Assembly (NCBI GenBank): GCA_009744235.1
Contig: WPHV01000004.1
Location: forward strand, 248,001 to 312,000
DNA: 64,000 bases
DNA from: Gillisella vitis
GTDB lineage: Bacteria > Pseudomonadota > Alphaproteobacteria > Rhizobiales > Rhizobiaceae
Reading direction: 5' to 3'
The position numbers were made by a program, and so were the translations under genes. The notes under the pieces are model-generated. The model did no database searches. It was not told the DNA's origin and saw nothing but the letters and a program-made list of their open reading frames with translations. Shown piece after piece: positions 55,132-64,000 of this stretch (the stretch's first letter is position 1; the number at the start of each line of letters is the position of its first letter).

Positions 55132-56406
55132 ATGGAAAGGCATGGTCATCGAAATGGCGAAGTGATTCGCGGCATGGAGAGGACAGTCCAATCCAATGCG
55201 CCGAAGGACATGACATTGAGCGCTGATCTGCACGCAGCTTTGGGCCAGAACCGCAAGAAGCGCCGCACGGCCGGTCCGAAAATGTCTCTCTTCGCGGCGC
55301 TGACGACAGCAAGCTCTGTCGCTCTTCTCGGCCTGTCCGTTTACACAACACTCACGCCGCTTCCGTTGCGCAGTCCGCAACCGCTCACTACCTCGCAGCC
55401 GGTTGCGGCTGCCGTTCCTGCCGAGGAGCCAGCCGCGAAAGCCCCCGGCCCGTCCCGCAGCATGGAAGCCCGTGCACCGACCTCTGGCGCTACAGTCGAG
55501 CGCTCGACCCTGCCGGACGGTACGGTTGTCACCAAATATTCACCCGCCAGCCGCGACGGCTCCGGCCCGGCCCTGGTCGCCACGCCCCATTTCGGCCAGG
55601 ACCCGCGTGTAGCGGCCACGCCCAATCCGGACCTGCTGGAAAACAGTCCAGAGGGACAAATCCCGGTGACGGGACGCGACGGGTTGCGACCCGTCGAGCA
55701 ATATGCACGGCCCTGGTCCGGCGCGCATGGAACACGGGTGGCCATCGTCGTCAGCGGGCTCGGCCTCAGCCAGACCGGCACCCAAAGAGCAATCAAGCAC
55801 CTGCCGGAACAAGTGACACTGGGTTTTGCTGCCAGCGGCAACAGCCTGTCGCGCTGGATGCAGGAGGCACGGCGCGGCGGTCATGAGATCCTGTTGCAGG
55901 TGCCGTTAGAGCCGGTTGGTTATCCGGCAAACGATCCGGGCCGAGGCACGTTGCAGGTTGGGCGCCCCGCCGCTGACAACCTGCGCGACCTGCATAAGGC
56001 CATGGCCAGCATGACCAATTATACCGGATTGATGAATTACATGGGCGGGCGTTTCCTGTCCGACAGCGGCGCGATGGACCCTGTCATGCGCGATATTGCG
56101 GCGCGTGGCCTGCTGTTTCTCGATGACGGCTCCTCGGCACGATCCCTGACATCGACATTCGCCAAGGCGATGAACATGCCGTTTTCCGTCGCCGATCTGC
56201 AATTGGACGACCAGATCCAGGAACAGGCCATCCTGAAACGGCTGGACGAGCTGGAGCGGATTGCTCGGCGCAATGGCTCTGCCATCGGCGTTGCCTCGGC
56301 GTTTGATGAAAGCGTCAATGCCATTGCCAAATGGGCGGAAGGCGCCAAGGCGCGCGGCATCGAAATCGTCGGCGTTTCCGCCCTTGCCATGGAAGCGCAA
56401 CAGTGA
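55132..56406 (+). CDS. Divergent polysaccharide deacetylase (YibQ) family protein
   Basis: Up to 424 residues with one N-terminal membrane helix (about 51-72), a Pro/Ala-rich linker and a YibQ domain: RVAIVVSGLGLSQTGTQRAI, LQVPLEPVGYPANDPG, NYMGGRFLSDSGAMDPVM, LLFLDDGSS. Catalytic metal ligands typical of true deacetylases are not all present in this family, and the role is unknown, though it is always near ctpA and envC. Alternative starts are 55174 and 55210; none has a clearly better ribosome site. Confidence 0.88.
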   Translation: MERHGHRNGEVIRGMERTVQSNAPKDMTLSADLHAALGQNRKKRRTAGPKMSLFAALTTASSVALLGLSVYTTLTPLPLRSPQPLTTSQPVAAAVPAEEPAAKAPGPSRSMEARAPTSGATVERSTLPDGTVVTKYSPASRDGSGPALVATPHFGQDPRVAATPNPDLLENSPEGQIPVTGRDGLRPVEQYARPWSGAHGTRVAIVVSGLGLSQTGTQRAIKHLPEQVTLGFAASGNSLSRWMQEARRGGHEILLQVPLEPVGYPANDPGRGTLQVGRPAADNLRDLHKAMASMTNYTGLMNYMGGRFLSDSGAMDPVMRDIAARGLLFLDDGSSARSLTSTFAKAMNMPFSVADLQLDDQIQEQAILKRLDELERIARRNGSAIGVASAFDESVNAIAKWAEGAKARGIEIVGVSALAMEAQQ

Positions 56407-56442
56407 TTTTTACAGTCACACAATACCCCCAATGAGGACACC

Positions 56443-56970
56443 ATGACCCAGACCACCGTCAAAGCCGAGGATCTGCCCTATCGCCCCTGTGTCGGCATCA
56501 TGGTGCTGAATGCGCAGGGTCTGGTCTGGGCCGGTCGCCGCATTCCGCTGCTCAATTCCGAATATGATGGCTCGCCGCAGCTCTGGCAGATGCCGCAGGG
56601 CGGGATCGATCCGGGTGAAGACCCGAAAGAGGCAGCCTATCGCGAGCTTTACGAAGAAACCGGCATGAAAACCGTGACCCTGCTGGCCGAAGCGCCGAAC
56701 TGGATCAATTACGATCTACCGCCAGCCCTAATCGGCATTGGCCTGCGCGGCAAGTTTCGCGGCCAGACACAGCGCTGGTTTGCCTTTCGCTTCGACGGCG
56801 ACGAAAGCGAAATCCAGATCAATCCGCCGCCGACCAGCCAGCATGCCGAATTCGATGAATGGCAGTGGAAGCCAATGGCAGAACTGCCGGACCTGATCGT
56901 GCCGTTCAAACGTGGCGTCTACGAACAGGTGGTCGCCGCCTTCCGGCATCTTTCCCCTGCCGAGGCCTGA
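56443..56970 (+). CDS. rppH: RNA pyrophosphohydrolase (Nudix)
   Basis: A 175-residue RppH. The Nudix box [23 protein letters not shown] is intact; the family [14 protein letters not shown] and TQRWFAFRF segments are present. RppH removes pyrophosphate from mRNA 5' ends to start decay, and in some alphaproteobacteria is named IalA, an invasion-associated protein. It ends the envC-ctpA-yibQ-rppH string. Confidence 0.95.
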   Translation: MTQTTVKAEDLPYRPCVGIMVLNAQGLVWAGRRIPLLNSEYDGSPQLWQMPQGGIDPGEDPKEAAYRELYEETGMKTVTLLAEAPNWINYDLPPALIGIGLRGKFRGQTQRWFAFRFDGDESEIQINPPPTSQHAEFDEWQWKPMAELPDLIVPFKRGVYEQVVAAFRHLSPAEA

Positions 56971-56976
56971 GGTTTA

Positions 56977-57735
56977 TCAGTAGGCGGCTCGCAACAACGG
57001 CATTTCCATAAAGCCGCGATTGCCGTTGTCGGCCCGGCTATTCGTCAGGTTATCGGCAACCGGCATGCGGATGGTCGGCACCAGCATTTCCACCTCGTCG
57101 CAATAGCGCTCGGCATTGGCGATAGCCTTATCCAGATTGCTGACCCGCTCCGGGTCGAGGCGGTGCAGGCTGGTGCGATATTCAAACATATCGCGATAGG
57201 CGGCGCGCTCGATGATCGGCGTCGCCAGAACCCGCACCGACCGTTCGGCCAGAAGCAGTTTGACGGCACGAAGCGCGCGGGTGGTGACCAGCGAATTAAC
57301 CCGTGACAGAACGACGGAATGGGGAATGCGAATATTGCCCTTGCTGTAGAGATATTGCAGCAGTTCGATCACCTGCGCGCCGCCCTGGGCATCCATGGCA
57401 CTGCCCTGAATGGGAATCAGCACATGATCGGAAAGACCAAGCGCCGTCGCCAGCAAGGGTGATTGCGCGCCCGGCAGATCGACGATCACATAATCGGAGC
57501 TGCCACGATAAGCCTCAATGGTGCGGGCCAAGGCATTGACGGAGATATAGGTGGCGACACGCAAGTTGCTGGCATAACCGTCCGCGCCCTCGAACCAGCG
57601 AGAAATCCAGCGCTGCGGATCGGTGTCAATCACCGAAACTGAGTAGCCCCGGCGCACCAGTTCCGTCGCAAGCAACAGAACCGCCGTGGTCTTTCCGGCA
57701 CCGCCCTTGGTATTGGCGAAGGTAATGATGGGCAT
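56977..57735 (-). CDS. ParA/MinD-like ATPase, orphan
   Basis: A 252-residue ParA-family ATPase with deviant Walker A TKGGAGKTT, VIDTDPQRWISRW (Walker A') and VIVDLPGAQSPL (Walker B). There is no adjacent ParB, so it is probably one of the solitary ParA proteins that position other cargo (for example chemotaxis or pilus clusters) or regulate. GAGGT lies seven bases before 57735. Convergent with rppH, seven bases apart. Confidence 0.9.
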   Translation of the reverse strand: MPIITFANTKGGAGKTTAVLLLATELVRRGYSVSVIDTDPQRWISRWFEGADGYASNLRVATYISVNALARTIEAYRGSSDYVIVDLPGAQSPLLATALGLSDHVLIPIQGSAMDAQGGAQVIELLQYLYSKGNIRIPHSVVLSRVNSLVTTRALRAVKLLLAERSVRVLATPIIERAAYRDMFEYRTSLHRLDPERVSNLDKAIANAERYCDEVEMLVPTIRMPVADNLTNSRADNGNRGFMEMPLLRAAY

Positions 57736-58014
57736 GAAGCAACCTCGGTCAGCCATAACGGAGCCATGCATCGCTCTCCAAGGCCCAAACATATCGGGCA
57801 ACCCATTCGCATCGGGCAGATCCATAGTGACGCGACATGGTTAACCGGAGGTTATCTGTTGGACAAAATACGACAATTCCCCTGGGCTTTCCAGGTTCGT
57901 TCACAACCACAAGCCCGACACCCCTCAATCATTCGTCTCCTTCCAAAAAACTCTAACCACTACCTTGCATAAACAGATAGCTTGTTATATTCAAAATACA
58001 AAACTGAGGTACCC

Positions 58015-58341
58015 ATGACTGACTCGATCCAGGTTCAATTGCGGAAAGGCGCCCTCGACCTCTGCGTCCTGGCTGTGCTGTCTCACGGCGAAAGCTATGG
58101 CTACGAAATCGCCAGTACATTGGTCAGCGCCGTCGGCATGGGAGAAGGCACGATCTATCCGCTGATGCGTCGAATGCAGAATGACGGACTGGTGGCCACC
58201 CGCATCGTTGAGTCCAGCAATGGGCCACCGCGCAAATATTATCGGCTCACGGAACAGGGCCGAACAATTTTCGAAGCTCATCGCCGCGACTGGCGCTCCT
58301 TTGCAAGCGCCGTCGATAAACTTCTTGAGGATTTGCCATGA
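58015..58341 (+). CDS. PadR-family transcriptional regulator
   Basis: A 108-residue PadR protein: winged helix LRKGALDLCVLAVLSHGESYGYEI, EGTIYPLMRRMQNDGLV and PPRKYYRLTEQG. Start 58015 follows TGAGG. It overlaps the next gene by four bases. PadR regulators usually repress their own operon, here with a HAAS-domain and a GIN-domain protein. Confidence 0.92.
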   Translation: MTDSIQVQLRKGALDLCVLAVLSHGESYGYEIASTLVSAVGMGEGTIYPLMRRMQNDGLVATRIVESSNGPPRKYYRLTEQGRTIFEAHRRDWRSFASAVDKLLEDLP

Positions 58342-58910
58342 CCAAGGATGCCTTCTTACGCATGCTGAGACTGGGGCTGGCCGGTTTGCCCGCTCAAGAA
58401 GTGGACGACATCGTCGCCGATTATCAGGCTCATTTTGCCGAATCAGCCGCCTCCGGTCGCGGTGAACAGGAGGTTGCGATGGCCTTGGGCAATCCGGCCA
58501 GAATTGCCAGAGAACTCAGAGCCGAAATGGGGCTGCGCCGTTTCGAATCCCATTGGAGCCTGTCGAACATGCTGGCGGCCATGATGGCGCTGGCGGGGCT
58601 CGCCATCGTTGACATCCTGTTTTTACTGCCCCTGCTCACCGTGGCGTTCTTTACCGTGTTCGGCCTTGGGATCGCAGTCACGGCCATCGGAGCGGCGGGC
58701 GTGAAGATCATCATTACCACGATGCTGTTTCAGCTTGATGGACCAACAACAGAAACACTGTCGCAACTGCTGATCGGCGCGGGCCTTGTCAGCGGATTCC
58801 TGGGCGGTGGCGCGTTGTTGTTGATGGGGCTTGGCACCGGTATCCGCATACTCGGCCACTATGCGCGGCTGCATTTTCGCCTGGCTCAATTAAGCCCGGA
58901 TCACGCTTGA
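58338..58910 (+). CDS. HAAS-domain (DUF1700) membrane protein
   Basis: A 190-residue protein: cytoplasmic HAAS domain (about 1-65; EVDDIVADYQAHFAESAASGRGEQEVAMALGNPARIARELRAE) followed by about four membrane helices in two hairpins. Proteins of this layout sit next to PadR repressors and GIN-domain proteins in many bacteria. Its role is thought to be signal sensing or scaffolding at the membrane. ATG overlaps the padR stop region. Confidence 0.88.
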   Translation: MTKDAFLRMLRLGLAGLPAQEVDDIVADYQAHFAESAASGRGEQEVAMALGNPARIARELRAEMGLRRFESHWSLSNMLAAMMALAGLAIVDILFLLPLLTVAFFTVFGLGIAVTAIGAAGVKIIITTMLFQLDGPTTETLSQLLIGAGLVSGFLGGGALLLMGLGTGIRILGHYARLHFRLAQLSPDHA

Positions 58911-58943
58911 GCTTTCCCTGACACCTCATTGAAGGAACGGACA

Positions 58944-59651
58944 ATGACGAGGAAATTGGCATTCGTTGCAACGACGGGACTGATTGGTGCAGTCGTTTTT
59001 CTAACATTGGGTATCGGGATTTCAGGAGAAAATTGGGGTGGAGCCCGGCAATTGTGGGCAACAACATCCTCCACCTGCGGATCGGGCCAATCCACCAGCC
59101 AGCAGGTCACGCTGCCCTTTACCGCCAGCGACAGTCTCACCATCGATTTGCCGGCTTCGGTCCGCTATCAGCCTGGCGATAAGGCGGAAGTCATCGTCAG
59201 TGGCGACCCTACCCTTGTTGGGCATGTTCGAATGGATGGCCATCGGCTGAGCCTGGATTGTCATCTGGGCTGGTCGCAATCAAAACTCGATATCAGCGTG
59301 TCGGGACCTGCGATAACAGACTGGAAACTGCTTGGAAGCGGCAACCTATCCCTATCGCACATCAACCAGCCTCAATTGCGACTGGATATCAAAGGGAGCG
59401 GCAACGTTTCCGCGACGGGAGCTGCCGACACGGTTGATGTAGACATTTCAGGGTCGGGTACCGCCCAGCTGAGGAGGCTGACGGCTCAGTCCGCACGGAT
59501 CGTGATCCTTGGCAGCGGGAACGCAGACATGACCGCGCTGAAAGATGCGGATGTGTCGATTTCCGGGAGCGGCAATGTTGATCTCTCCGGTCACCCGACA
59601 TTGCGGCGTTCAGAAATCAACGGCAGCGGTCGCATAGTGCAGGCTCCTTAA
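58944..59651 (+). CDS. GIN-domain (DUF2807) exported protein
   Basis: A 235-residue protein with an N-terminal membrane anchor or signal and a repetitive beta-helix. The turns are marked by the recurring motif GSGN or GSGT: LLGSGNLSL, IKGSGNVSA, ISGSGTAQL, ILGSGNADM, ISGSGNVDL and INGSGRIV, spaced 16-22 residues, typical of DUF2807 solenoids. Likely an envelope stress or adhesion partner of the HAAS protein. GAAGGAAC lies before the ATG. Third gene of the PadR operon. Confidence 0.88.
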   Translation: MTRKLAFVATTGLIGAVVFLTLGIGISGENWGGARQLWATTSSTCGSGQSTSQQVTLPFTASDSLTIDLPASVRYQPGDKAEVIVSGDPTLVGHVRMDGHRLSLDCHLGWSQSKLDISVSGPAITDWKLLGSGNLSLSHINQPQLRLDIKGSGNVSATGAADTVDVDISGSGTAQLRRLTAQSARIVILGSGNADMTALKDADVSISGSGNVDLSGHPTLRRSEINGSGRIVQAP

Positions 59652-59760
59652 CCTCGTCGAGCACTTCAAACTCGACTGAATTGTTTCGCGCCCACCCCCC
59701 AAAATTCCCTGTTCCCCTCCCGCCGACAATACCCTATGGTTGCATCAGGATTGGTCGGAA

Positions 59761-60006
59761 CGGGGCCGGTCCCGGAGCCTAGAAAACTCCTCTACAAACG
59801 GCCGGTGTCGGCCGTTAAATGACACCCCTCAGCCATAGGTTTGTGGCTGAGGCGGTGGGCCATGTTTATATGGTCCGCTCCCACCATTCTATATGGTCGG
59901 GGAGGCCTCGACGCATGTCCAGAGCTTCGGCTTAAAGGTCGAGGCGGTCGTTTTGTAGCGATTTTTCTAGCTCCCCGGCCACCAGAGGCTCACGCCTCCG
60001 GTGGTC
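59761..60006 (+). ncRNA. Multi-hairpin structured leader or small RNA, family unknown
   Basis: Six hairpins in a row: 59761-59774 (CGGG/CCCG), 59797-59816 (8 bp, loop GTGT), 59827-59852 (9 bp), 59854-59885 (GGTGGG/CCCACC with inner CCAT/ATGG), 59905-59945 (GCCTCGAC/GTCGAGGC) and 59977-60006 (12 pairs, loop TCAC). A run of five T follows the fifth hairpin (59962-59966) and might be a terminator or attenuator. The gene at 60037 starts 30 bases after the last hairpin. I do not recognise a riboswitch, tmRNA, SRP, RNase P or 6S core. The strand is assumed from the following gene. Confidence 0.5.
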
Positions 60007-60036
60007 GATCGGTTTCCAGGTGCGGGAGGATGGACA

Positions 60037-60609
60037 ATGACCGATTACAATCTCTGGGCTGATCTTTTCGATACATGGCAATCCTCATCCAATTGGATCA
60101 AGGCTTTGCTGATTATCACCCCGCCTGCTTTCGGATTGAGCGTGTTAGGGCTGTTGCTGCGCCACCGGGCGCGGTTGCAAACAGAGCCACCTTTGTCGGG
60201 TCATTATCAGTGGATGAAGGAGCAGCCGACTGGAGACAGCATCGCCGCTGAAACGGTCGACATGCTCCTGCTGAATTCACTGATGGATTTGCAAGCCCGG
60301 CTGGAGGAGGCAAAGCAAGCACTCCAGCACCCGGATCTGAAGCATTTCCAGGACAAGTGTGAAGCGATTTTGCGTTCGGAAATGCCTGAAAACAAAGAGG
60401 GTGAGAATTTGGGCGGCTCAATGAAAAGCGGACACGCTCTCATACCCTCGTTGCCTCCCGCAGCCAGAGACAATGAAGAGATCCGCAGCCAAATTCACCA
60501 GATCATTGTCGAAAAATACCGCAACAACCGCCCCCCGGAAGAAGCGCTGCATAGTGCGCGACAGGTCTTCCTGGATCATGATACCGAGCGGAACGCCCCG
60601 GCACCGTGA
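60037..60609 (+). CDS. Single-pass membrane protein with an embedded repeat-derived segment
   Basis: A 190-residue protein: N-terminal short polar part, one membrane helix (about 18-42, WIKALLIITPPAFGLSVLGLLL), a helical region with coiled-coil character (about 70-100) and a charged C-terminus (EEIRSQIHQIIVEKYRNNRPPEEALHSARQVF). Residues 101-135 are encoded by the 107-bp repeat also found in thiP. GGGAGG lies seven bases before the ATG. Function unknown. A strongly structured leader precedes it. Confidence 0.7.
   Translation: MTDYNLWADLFDTWQSSSNWIKALLIITPPAFGLSVLGLLLRHRARLQTEPPLSGHYQWMKEQPTGDSIAAETVDMLLLNSLMDLQARLEEAKQALQHPDLKHFQDKCEAILRSEMPENKEGENLGGSMKSGHALIPSLPPAARDNEEIRSQIHQIIVEKYRNNRPPEEALHSARQVFLDHDTERNAPAP
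60336..60442 (+). repeat. 107-bp interspersed repeat, copy B, inside a gene
   Basis: Ungapped match to 18934-19040, read in the same frame. The first half is well conserved (AAGCATTTCCAG.A.AAGTGT, TTTTGCGT.CGGAAATGC); the second half has drifted (GG.TCAA.GA.AAGC). Reading through the repeat keeps the frame open, so the host gene appears functional. Confidence 0.82.
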
Positions 60610-60982
60610 GCGATTGTATCGTGAAGAAAATCGGACTCCAGAGCACACGACACAAACGGTTCTCGGCTTTGCCGCCCCCTCTTGCCTCTGCCGCCACCTT
60701 CTCCCCGATGGGGAGAAGAAACCTGCGGCATCCTCTTGTGCCTTCTATGCGCAGCAAAGGCCGATAAACTCCTTTGTCCGCAGCCTTAAGATGAGGCTCA
60801 GTGTTGTCGTGTTGACCTCTTCTCCCCAACGGGGAGAAGTCCCCGGCAGGGGATGAGGGGGGCGAAGCCAATTGATCAAGTTGCGTCGTATACTATGAAA
60901 ACTGAAAAAGTCCGATGCTATATCTTTCTGTTTTCGTTTGTCTTATCGGGAAAACCGGTCGCCAATTGTCCGAAAACCAACT
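60610..60982. repeat. Spacer with CTTCTCCCC palindromic repeats
   Basis: About 370 bases between the membrane gene and cheB without a gene. CTTCTCCCC-GAT-GGGGAGAAG at 60700-60720 and CTTCTCCCC-AAC-GGGGAGAAG (about 60819-60839), the second followed by CCCCGGCAGGGGATGAGGGG, are copies of a repeat common between rhizobial genes. Confidence 0.65.
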
Positions 60983-62077
60983 CTAGCGCCTGCGGTCCTC
61001 CGCCAGAATTTCCGGCGCAATCTGATGGAGCGGCACGGTGCGGTCCACGCCGCCATGGGCAATGGCTTCCTTGGGCATGCCGAAAACAATGCAGCTTGCC
61101 TCGTCCTGCGCGACGGTAAAGGCTCCGGCCTGATGCATTTCCAGCATGCCCCGCGCGCCGTCATCCCCCATGCCGGTCATGATAACACCCATGGCATTGG
61201 CACCTGCCGAGCGGGCCGCCGAGCGAAACAGCACATCCACTGACGGACGATGGCGCGACACCAACGGACCTGATTTGACCGACACATGATACCGCGCCCC
61301 TTGGCGCTCCAGCATCATATGGCGATCCCCGGGCGCAATCAGCACATGGCCGCGCAGCACCGGATCGCCGTTTTCCGCTTCCTTGATTTCCATTTCGCAC
61401 AGGCCGTTTAGTCGCTTGGCAAAAGCCGCGGTGAATTTTTCCGGCATATGCTGCACGATGACGATGCCTGGCGCGTTGGCAGGCATTTTTTCCAGGAATT
61501 CCCGAAGCGCCTCGGTGCCGCCGGTCGATGCCCCCACACAGACCACCATTTCCGTGGTTTTGGCCATGGCACGGCCTGACGGTGGTGGCAGCATGGCATC
61601 CGCAGTCAGTTTCTTTGCTGGCTCATTGCTGGCGGAAGCACGATCCATCACGCTGGACTTTCGCGCCCCGAGCCGCGCCTGGGCGGCACTTTTCACCACC
61701 TGGCAAATTCGTTCGGCCTGCTCAGCCAGGTGATCCGCAGCGGCAATCTTCGGCTTGAGAATGATGTCGACTGCGCCAGCCTCCATGGCCTGCATCAGAG
61801 TTTCGCTGCCTGCCTCCGTCAGCGAGGAGCACATCACCACCGGAATGGGGCGCTGCGACATCAGCTTGCGCAGAAAGGTGATGCCATCCATTCGCGGCAT
61901 TTCCACATCCAGCGTGATCACATCCGGAATTTCCTCGGCAATGCGCCGGGCGGCAACGAAGGGGTCGGAAGCGGCCCCGATCACCTCGATGTCCGGATCA
62001 GATTGCAGGACATTTGTCAGGATTTGCCGGACACTGGCTGAATCATCGACAATAAGGACGCGAATTTTCTTCGGCAT
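60983..62077 (-). CDS. cheB: Chemotaxis protein-glutamate methylesterase CheB
   Basis: A 364-residue CheB. Receiver domain with phospho-acceptor in [11 protein letters not shown], a linker, and the methylesterase with catalytic Ser in [10 protein letters not shown], His in VQHMPEKFT and Asp in [12 protein letters not shown]. It removes methyl groups from receptors when phosphorylated. Last visible gene of mcp-cheW-cheR-cheB. Confidence 0.96.
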   Translation of the reverse strand: MPKKIRVLIVDDSASVRQILTNVLQSDPDIEVIGAASDPFVAARRIAEEIPDVITLDVEMPRMDGITFLRKLMSQRPIPVVMCSSLTEAGSETLMQAMEAGAVDIILKPKIAAADHLAEQAERICQVVKSAAQARLGARKSSVMDRASASNEPAKKLTADAMLPPPSGRAMAKTTEMVVCVGASTGGTEALREFLEKMPANAPGIVIVQHMPEKFTAAFAKRLNGLCEMEIKEAENGDPVLRGHVLIAPGDRHMMLERQGARYHVSVKSGPLVSRHRPSVDVLFRSAARSAGANAMGVIMTGMGDDGARGMLEMHQAGAFTVAQDEASCIVFGMPKEAIAHGGVDRTVPLHQIAPEILAEDRRR

Positions 62078-62084
62078 CTGACAA

Positions 62085-62936
62085 TCATACCTTCCTGAAA
62101 ACCGTATTGGCCAATTGCTTGAGCGGAAGATCCAACCCAGTAATTGATTCGGAATGGCCTATGAACATGTAGCCCCCTTGGGCAAGGCAATCGCATAGGC
62201 GTCGCAGTACGTTGAACTGTGTCTTTTTATCAAAGTAAATCAATACATTACGGCAGAATATAATATCCATCGGTTCCCCCACCTGATAGCTGTCGTCCAT
62301 CAGGTTGAGCCGGGCAAAACCGACACGGGTGCGAAGTGCAGGCGCGATCCGGACCTCGTTACGCTGCTTGTCACGCGCGTGCATCACATACCGCGCCGCC
62401 ATGGTGCGCGGCACCGGCTCCAGCATATCGGCAGGATACACACCCCGGCGGGCCTTCTGCAGCACATCGGTCGACAGGTCTGTTGCCAGGATATGATAGT
62501 CCATCCCGCTGCGGCGTTCCAAATATTCCGCCATCACCATGGCAAGCGTATAGGGCTCCGCACCAATCGAACAGGCCGAACTCCAGATGCGAACCCGACG
62601 CGCGCCCCTGGCCTCCAGATCCGGCAAGGCCTTTTGCGTCAAATAGTCGAAATGGTTGGGCTCGCGGAAAAAGTCCGTCTTGTTGGTGGTCACCGCATCG
62701 ATCAGATGGACGGATTCGGTCGCAAGGCCGCCCTCTTCGAAAATATAATGGCAATAGCTGTCGAAGTCCGTAAAGCCGGTGGCGCGCAAACGCCTGCGCA
62801 ACCGGCCTTCCAGCATCGTCGTCTTGGTCTCCGGCATCTTGATGCCACTATATTCAAAAATGTAGTTCGACAGACGCCTGAAATTTTTCGGGCTGATTCT
62901 GTGGTCTCCAACAACTGCTTCTGCCAATGCATTCAC
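62085..62936 (-). CDS. cheR: Chemotaxis methyltransferase CheR
   Basis: About 283 residues. N-terminal helical domain, then the SAM-dependent methyltransferase: [56 protein letters not shown] and [11 protein letters not shown]. It methylates receptor glutamates. A GTG at 62936 follows GGGAGG at eight bases; an earlier GTG (62966) overlaps the cheW stop but lacks a ribosome site. Confidence 0.95.
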   Translation of the reverse strand: MNALAEAVVGDHRISPKNFRRLSNYIFEYSGIKMPETKTTMLEGRLRRRLRATGFTDFDSYCHYIFEEGGLATESVHLIDAVTTNKTDFFREPNHFDYLTQKALPDLEARGARRVRIWSSACSIGAEPYTLAMVMAEYLERRSGMDYHILATDLSTDVLQKARRGVYPADMLEPVPRTMAARYVMHARDKQRNEVRIAPALRTRVGFARLNLMDDSYQVGEPMDIIFCRNVLIYFDKKTQFNVLRRLCDCLAQGGYMFIGHSESITGLDLPLKQLANTVFRKV

Positions 62937-62962
62937 GCTGGCGGCCTCCCTGTAATGGTTTT

Positions 62963-63457
62963 TCACGCGACGGCAAAAGCCGGTGCAGAAGAAGAGGCAA
63001 GGGCGGTTTCATCGCCCGAAAACAACCGCGCCAGATCAATGATCACCACAAAGCCCGCCTCACGGCGCACCACGCCCTGGATATAATCTGAGCGCCAGCG
63101 GATACCGATATCGGGCGCCTGCTCGATGTCGGCATGCCGGAAGGGAATGACCTCGAAGACCTTATCGGCCACCACCCCGACCGCAAGACTGCGGTCGGAA
63201 AGCGGCACATCCATCACCAGAATTCGGGTATGCGGCGTCTTCACCGTGCGCGACATCCCGAGCCGCAGACGAAGATCGATGACCGGCACGCCCTGGCCCC
63301 GGACATCCCGCAGGCCCAGAAGATAGTCCGGTCCATGCGGGATCTTGAACGGGTCCTCGTGATCGAGAATTTCCCGGACCACGGTAACGGGCACGGCAAA
63401 CACCTCTTCACCAAGGCTGAAGGTGACAAACTGCGATTCTGACGACTGTCCACTCAT
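62963..63457 (-). CDS. cheW: Chemotaxis coupling protein CheW
   Basis: A 164-residue CheW: QFVTFSLGEEVFAVPVTVVREIL, LLGLRDVRGQGVPVIDLRLRLGM and VGVVADKVFEVI. It links receptors to CheA. Start 63457 with AGGAAAG upstream; an open frame continues 100 codons further but overlaps the mcp gene. Confidence 0.95.
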   Translation of the reverse strand: MSGQSSESQFVTFSLGEEVFAVPVTVVREILDHEDPFKIPHGPDYLLGLRDVRGQGVPVIDLRLRLGMSRTVKTPHTRILVMDVPLSDRSLAVGVVADKVFEVIPFRHADIEQAPDIGIRWRSDYIQGVVRREAGFVVIIDLARLFSGDETALASSSAPAFAVA

Positions 63458-63458
63458 G

Positions 63459-64000
63459 TTACGCGCTTTCCTGAAAGAGGCGATCCTCCTCATCCGGCCC
63501 GCCCATGGAGAGATCGAGGGCAAAGCCCTTGGCTCTCGCCTGCTGAGCAGCAACCGTCTGAGACGACGTCGGTGTACGGGGTTTTGCCGGTGCAGCCGTC
63601 CGGGCTGGCGCCGCGCGTGCGGCAGTTGCCCGGCCCGGAGAAGCTGGTTTTCTTGCGCCAGCACCAGTGCTATCGACCTTGAAGAAGGCGATGGAAGCCT
63701 GAAGTTCCTCAGCCTGAGCAGCCAGCTCTTCCGAGGTCGCCGACATTTCTTCAGAAGCGCCCGCATTCTGCTGCGTCACCTTGTCGAGCTGCTGGATCGC
63801 CTCGTTGATCTGGCTGGCGCCGATATCCTGCTCACGGCATGCCGCCGAGATCTCGGAAATCAGTTCCGCTGTCTTGCGGATATCAGGGACCAGCCGGGTC
63901 AGCATTTCACCGGCTTCCGTTGCCACCTGTACCGTCTGACCCGATAGCGTGCTGATTTCAGCCGCTGCTGCCTGACTGCGTTCGGCAAGCTTGCGCACTT
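63459..64000 (-). CDS. Methyl-accepting chemotaxis protein, C-terminal part
   Basis: C-terminal 180 residues; the gene runs off the window's right edge. The conserved receptor helix is seen ([60 protein letters not shown]), with methylation-type Glu/Gln pairs. The tail is long and Ala/Pro/Arg-rich (about 45 residues), and ends with [10 protein letters not shown]; no NWETF-like CheR-docking pentapeptide is obvious. Confidence 0.93.
   Translation of the reverse strand, partial: VRKLAERSQAAAAEISTLSGQTVQVATEAGEMLTRLVPDIRKTAELISEISAACREQDIGASQINEAIQQLDKVTQQNAGASEEMSATSEELAAQAEELQASIAFFKVDSTGAGARKPASPGRATAARAAPARTAAPAKPRTPTSSQTVAAQQARAKGFALDLSMGGPDEEDRLFQESA

Noticed and set aside
59761..60006. 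tmRNA, SRP RNA, RNase P RNA, 6S RNA or a known riboswitch
   Set aside because: None of the conserved core sequences of these RNAs could be found; kept as an unknown structured RNA.

Overview
The window looks like chromosomal DNA of a Rhizobiaceae bacterium of the Agrobacterium/Allorhizobium/Rhizobium group. Evidence is the gene content and order (rplU-rpmA-GNAT-GNAT-obgE-proB-proA-nadD-rsfS-rlmH; htpX-rsmB-heparinase-purH; envC-ctpA-yibQ-rppH), a SAM-II riboswitch upstream of metA, an RpoH sigma factor divergent from htpG, an Irr-type iron box near bacterioferritin, and several families of short palindromic intergenic repeats of the kind known from rhizobia. The genus is inferred from memory of these families, not from a search.

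Layout. 0-14 kb: the end of a ubiquinone-type hydroxylase, Trm112-like, LON-domain and CnoX-like proteins, ProX deacylase, tRNA-Gly(GCC), an MFS permease, aldose 1-epimerase, a VWA/CoxE-like and MoxR pair with metA and a GNAT gene between them, rpsU, thiamine pyrophosphokinase and an ABC-F ATPase. 14-23 kb: repeat-rich spacers, an SbmA-like ABC protein with a degenerate nucleotide site, an orphan gene, and a TPP-riboswitch-controlled thiBPQ thiamine importer. 21-28 kb: M48 lipoprotein protease, rpoH, htpG, bfr, bfd. 28-36 kb: the rplU-to-rlmH string on the minus strand, with an EEP-family gene inside it. 36.6-42.3 kb: a small decayed genomic island in the 3' end of tRNA-Ser(CGA), bounded by a 21-bp imperfect direct repeat. 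It carries a PAN-domain ClpP-like exported protein, two unknown genes, a zinc formaldehyde dehydrogenase-like gene and three copies of an integrase 5' end, none with a catalytic domain. 42.3-52 kb: two divergent KpsS-like capsule genes, purH, heparinase-like, rsmB, htpX, an SdhAF4-like gene and a small secreted protein. 52-64 kb: envC-ctpA-yibQ-rppH, a ParA-like ATPase, a PadR-HAAS-GIN operon, a membrane gene behind a multi-hairpin leader, and a chemotaxis cluster (mcp-cheW-cheR-cheB) cut by the window end.

Points of most interest: (1) a 107-bp repeat present without gaps and in the same reading frame in two unrelated proteins, ThiP (at its N-terminus) and the membrane protein at 60.0-60.6 kb; (2) the tRNA-Ser island with multiplied integrase 5' ends and a pair of identical dyads near its left end; (3) an ABC fusion protein that lost Walker A, Walker B, signature and switch residues together; (4) six consecutive hairpins between 59.76 and 60.01 kb that match no RNA family I recognise; (5) a perfect 46-bp palindrome beside a 19-bp-stem hairpin at 23.2 kb. 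Most of the rest is ordinary housekeeping DNA.
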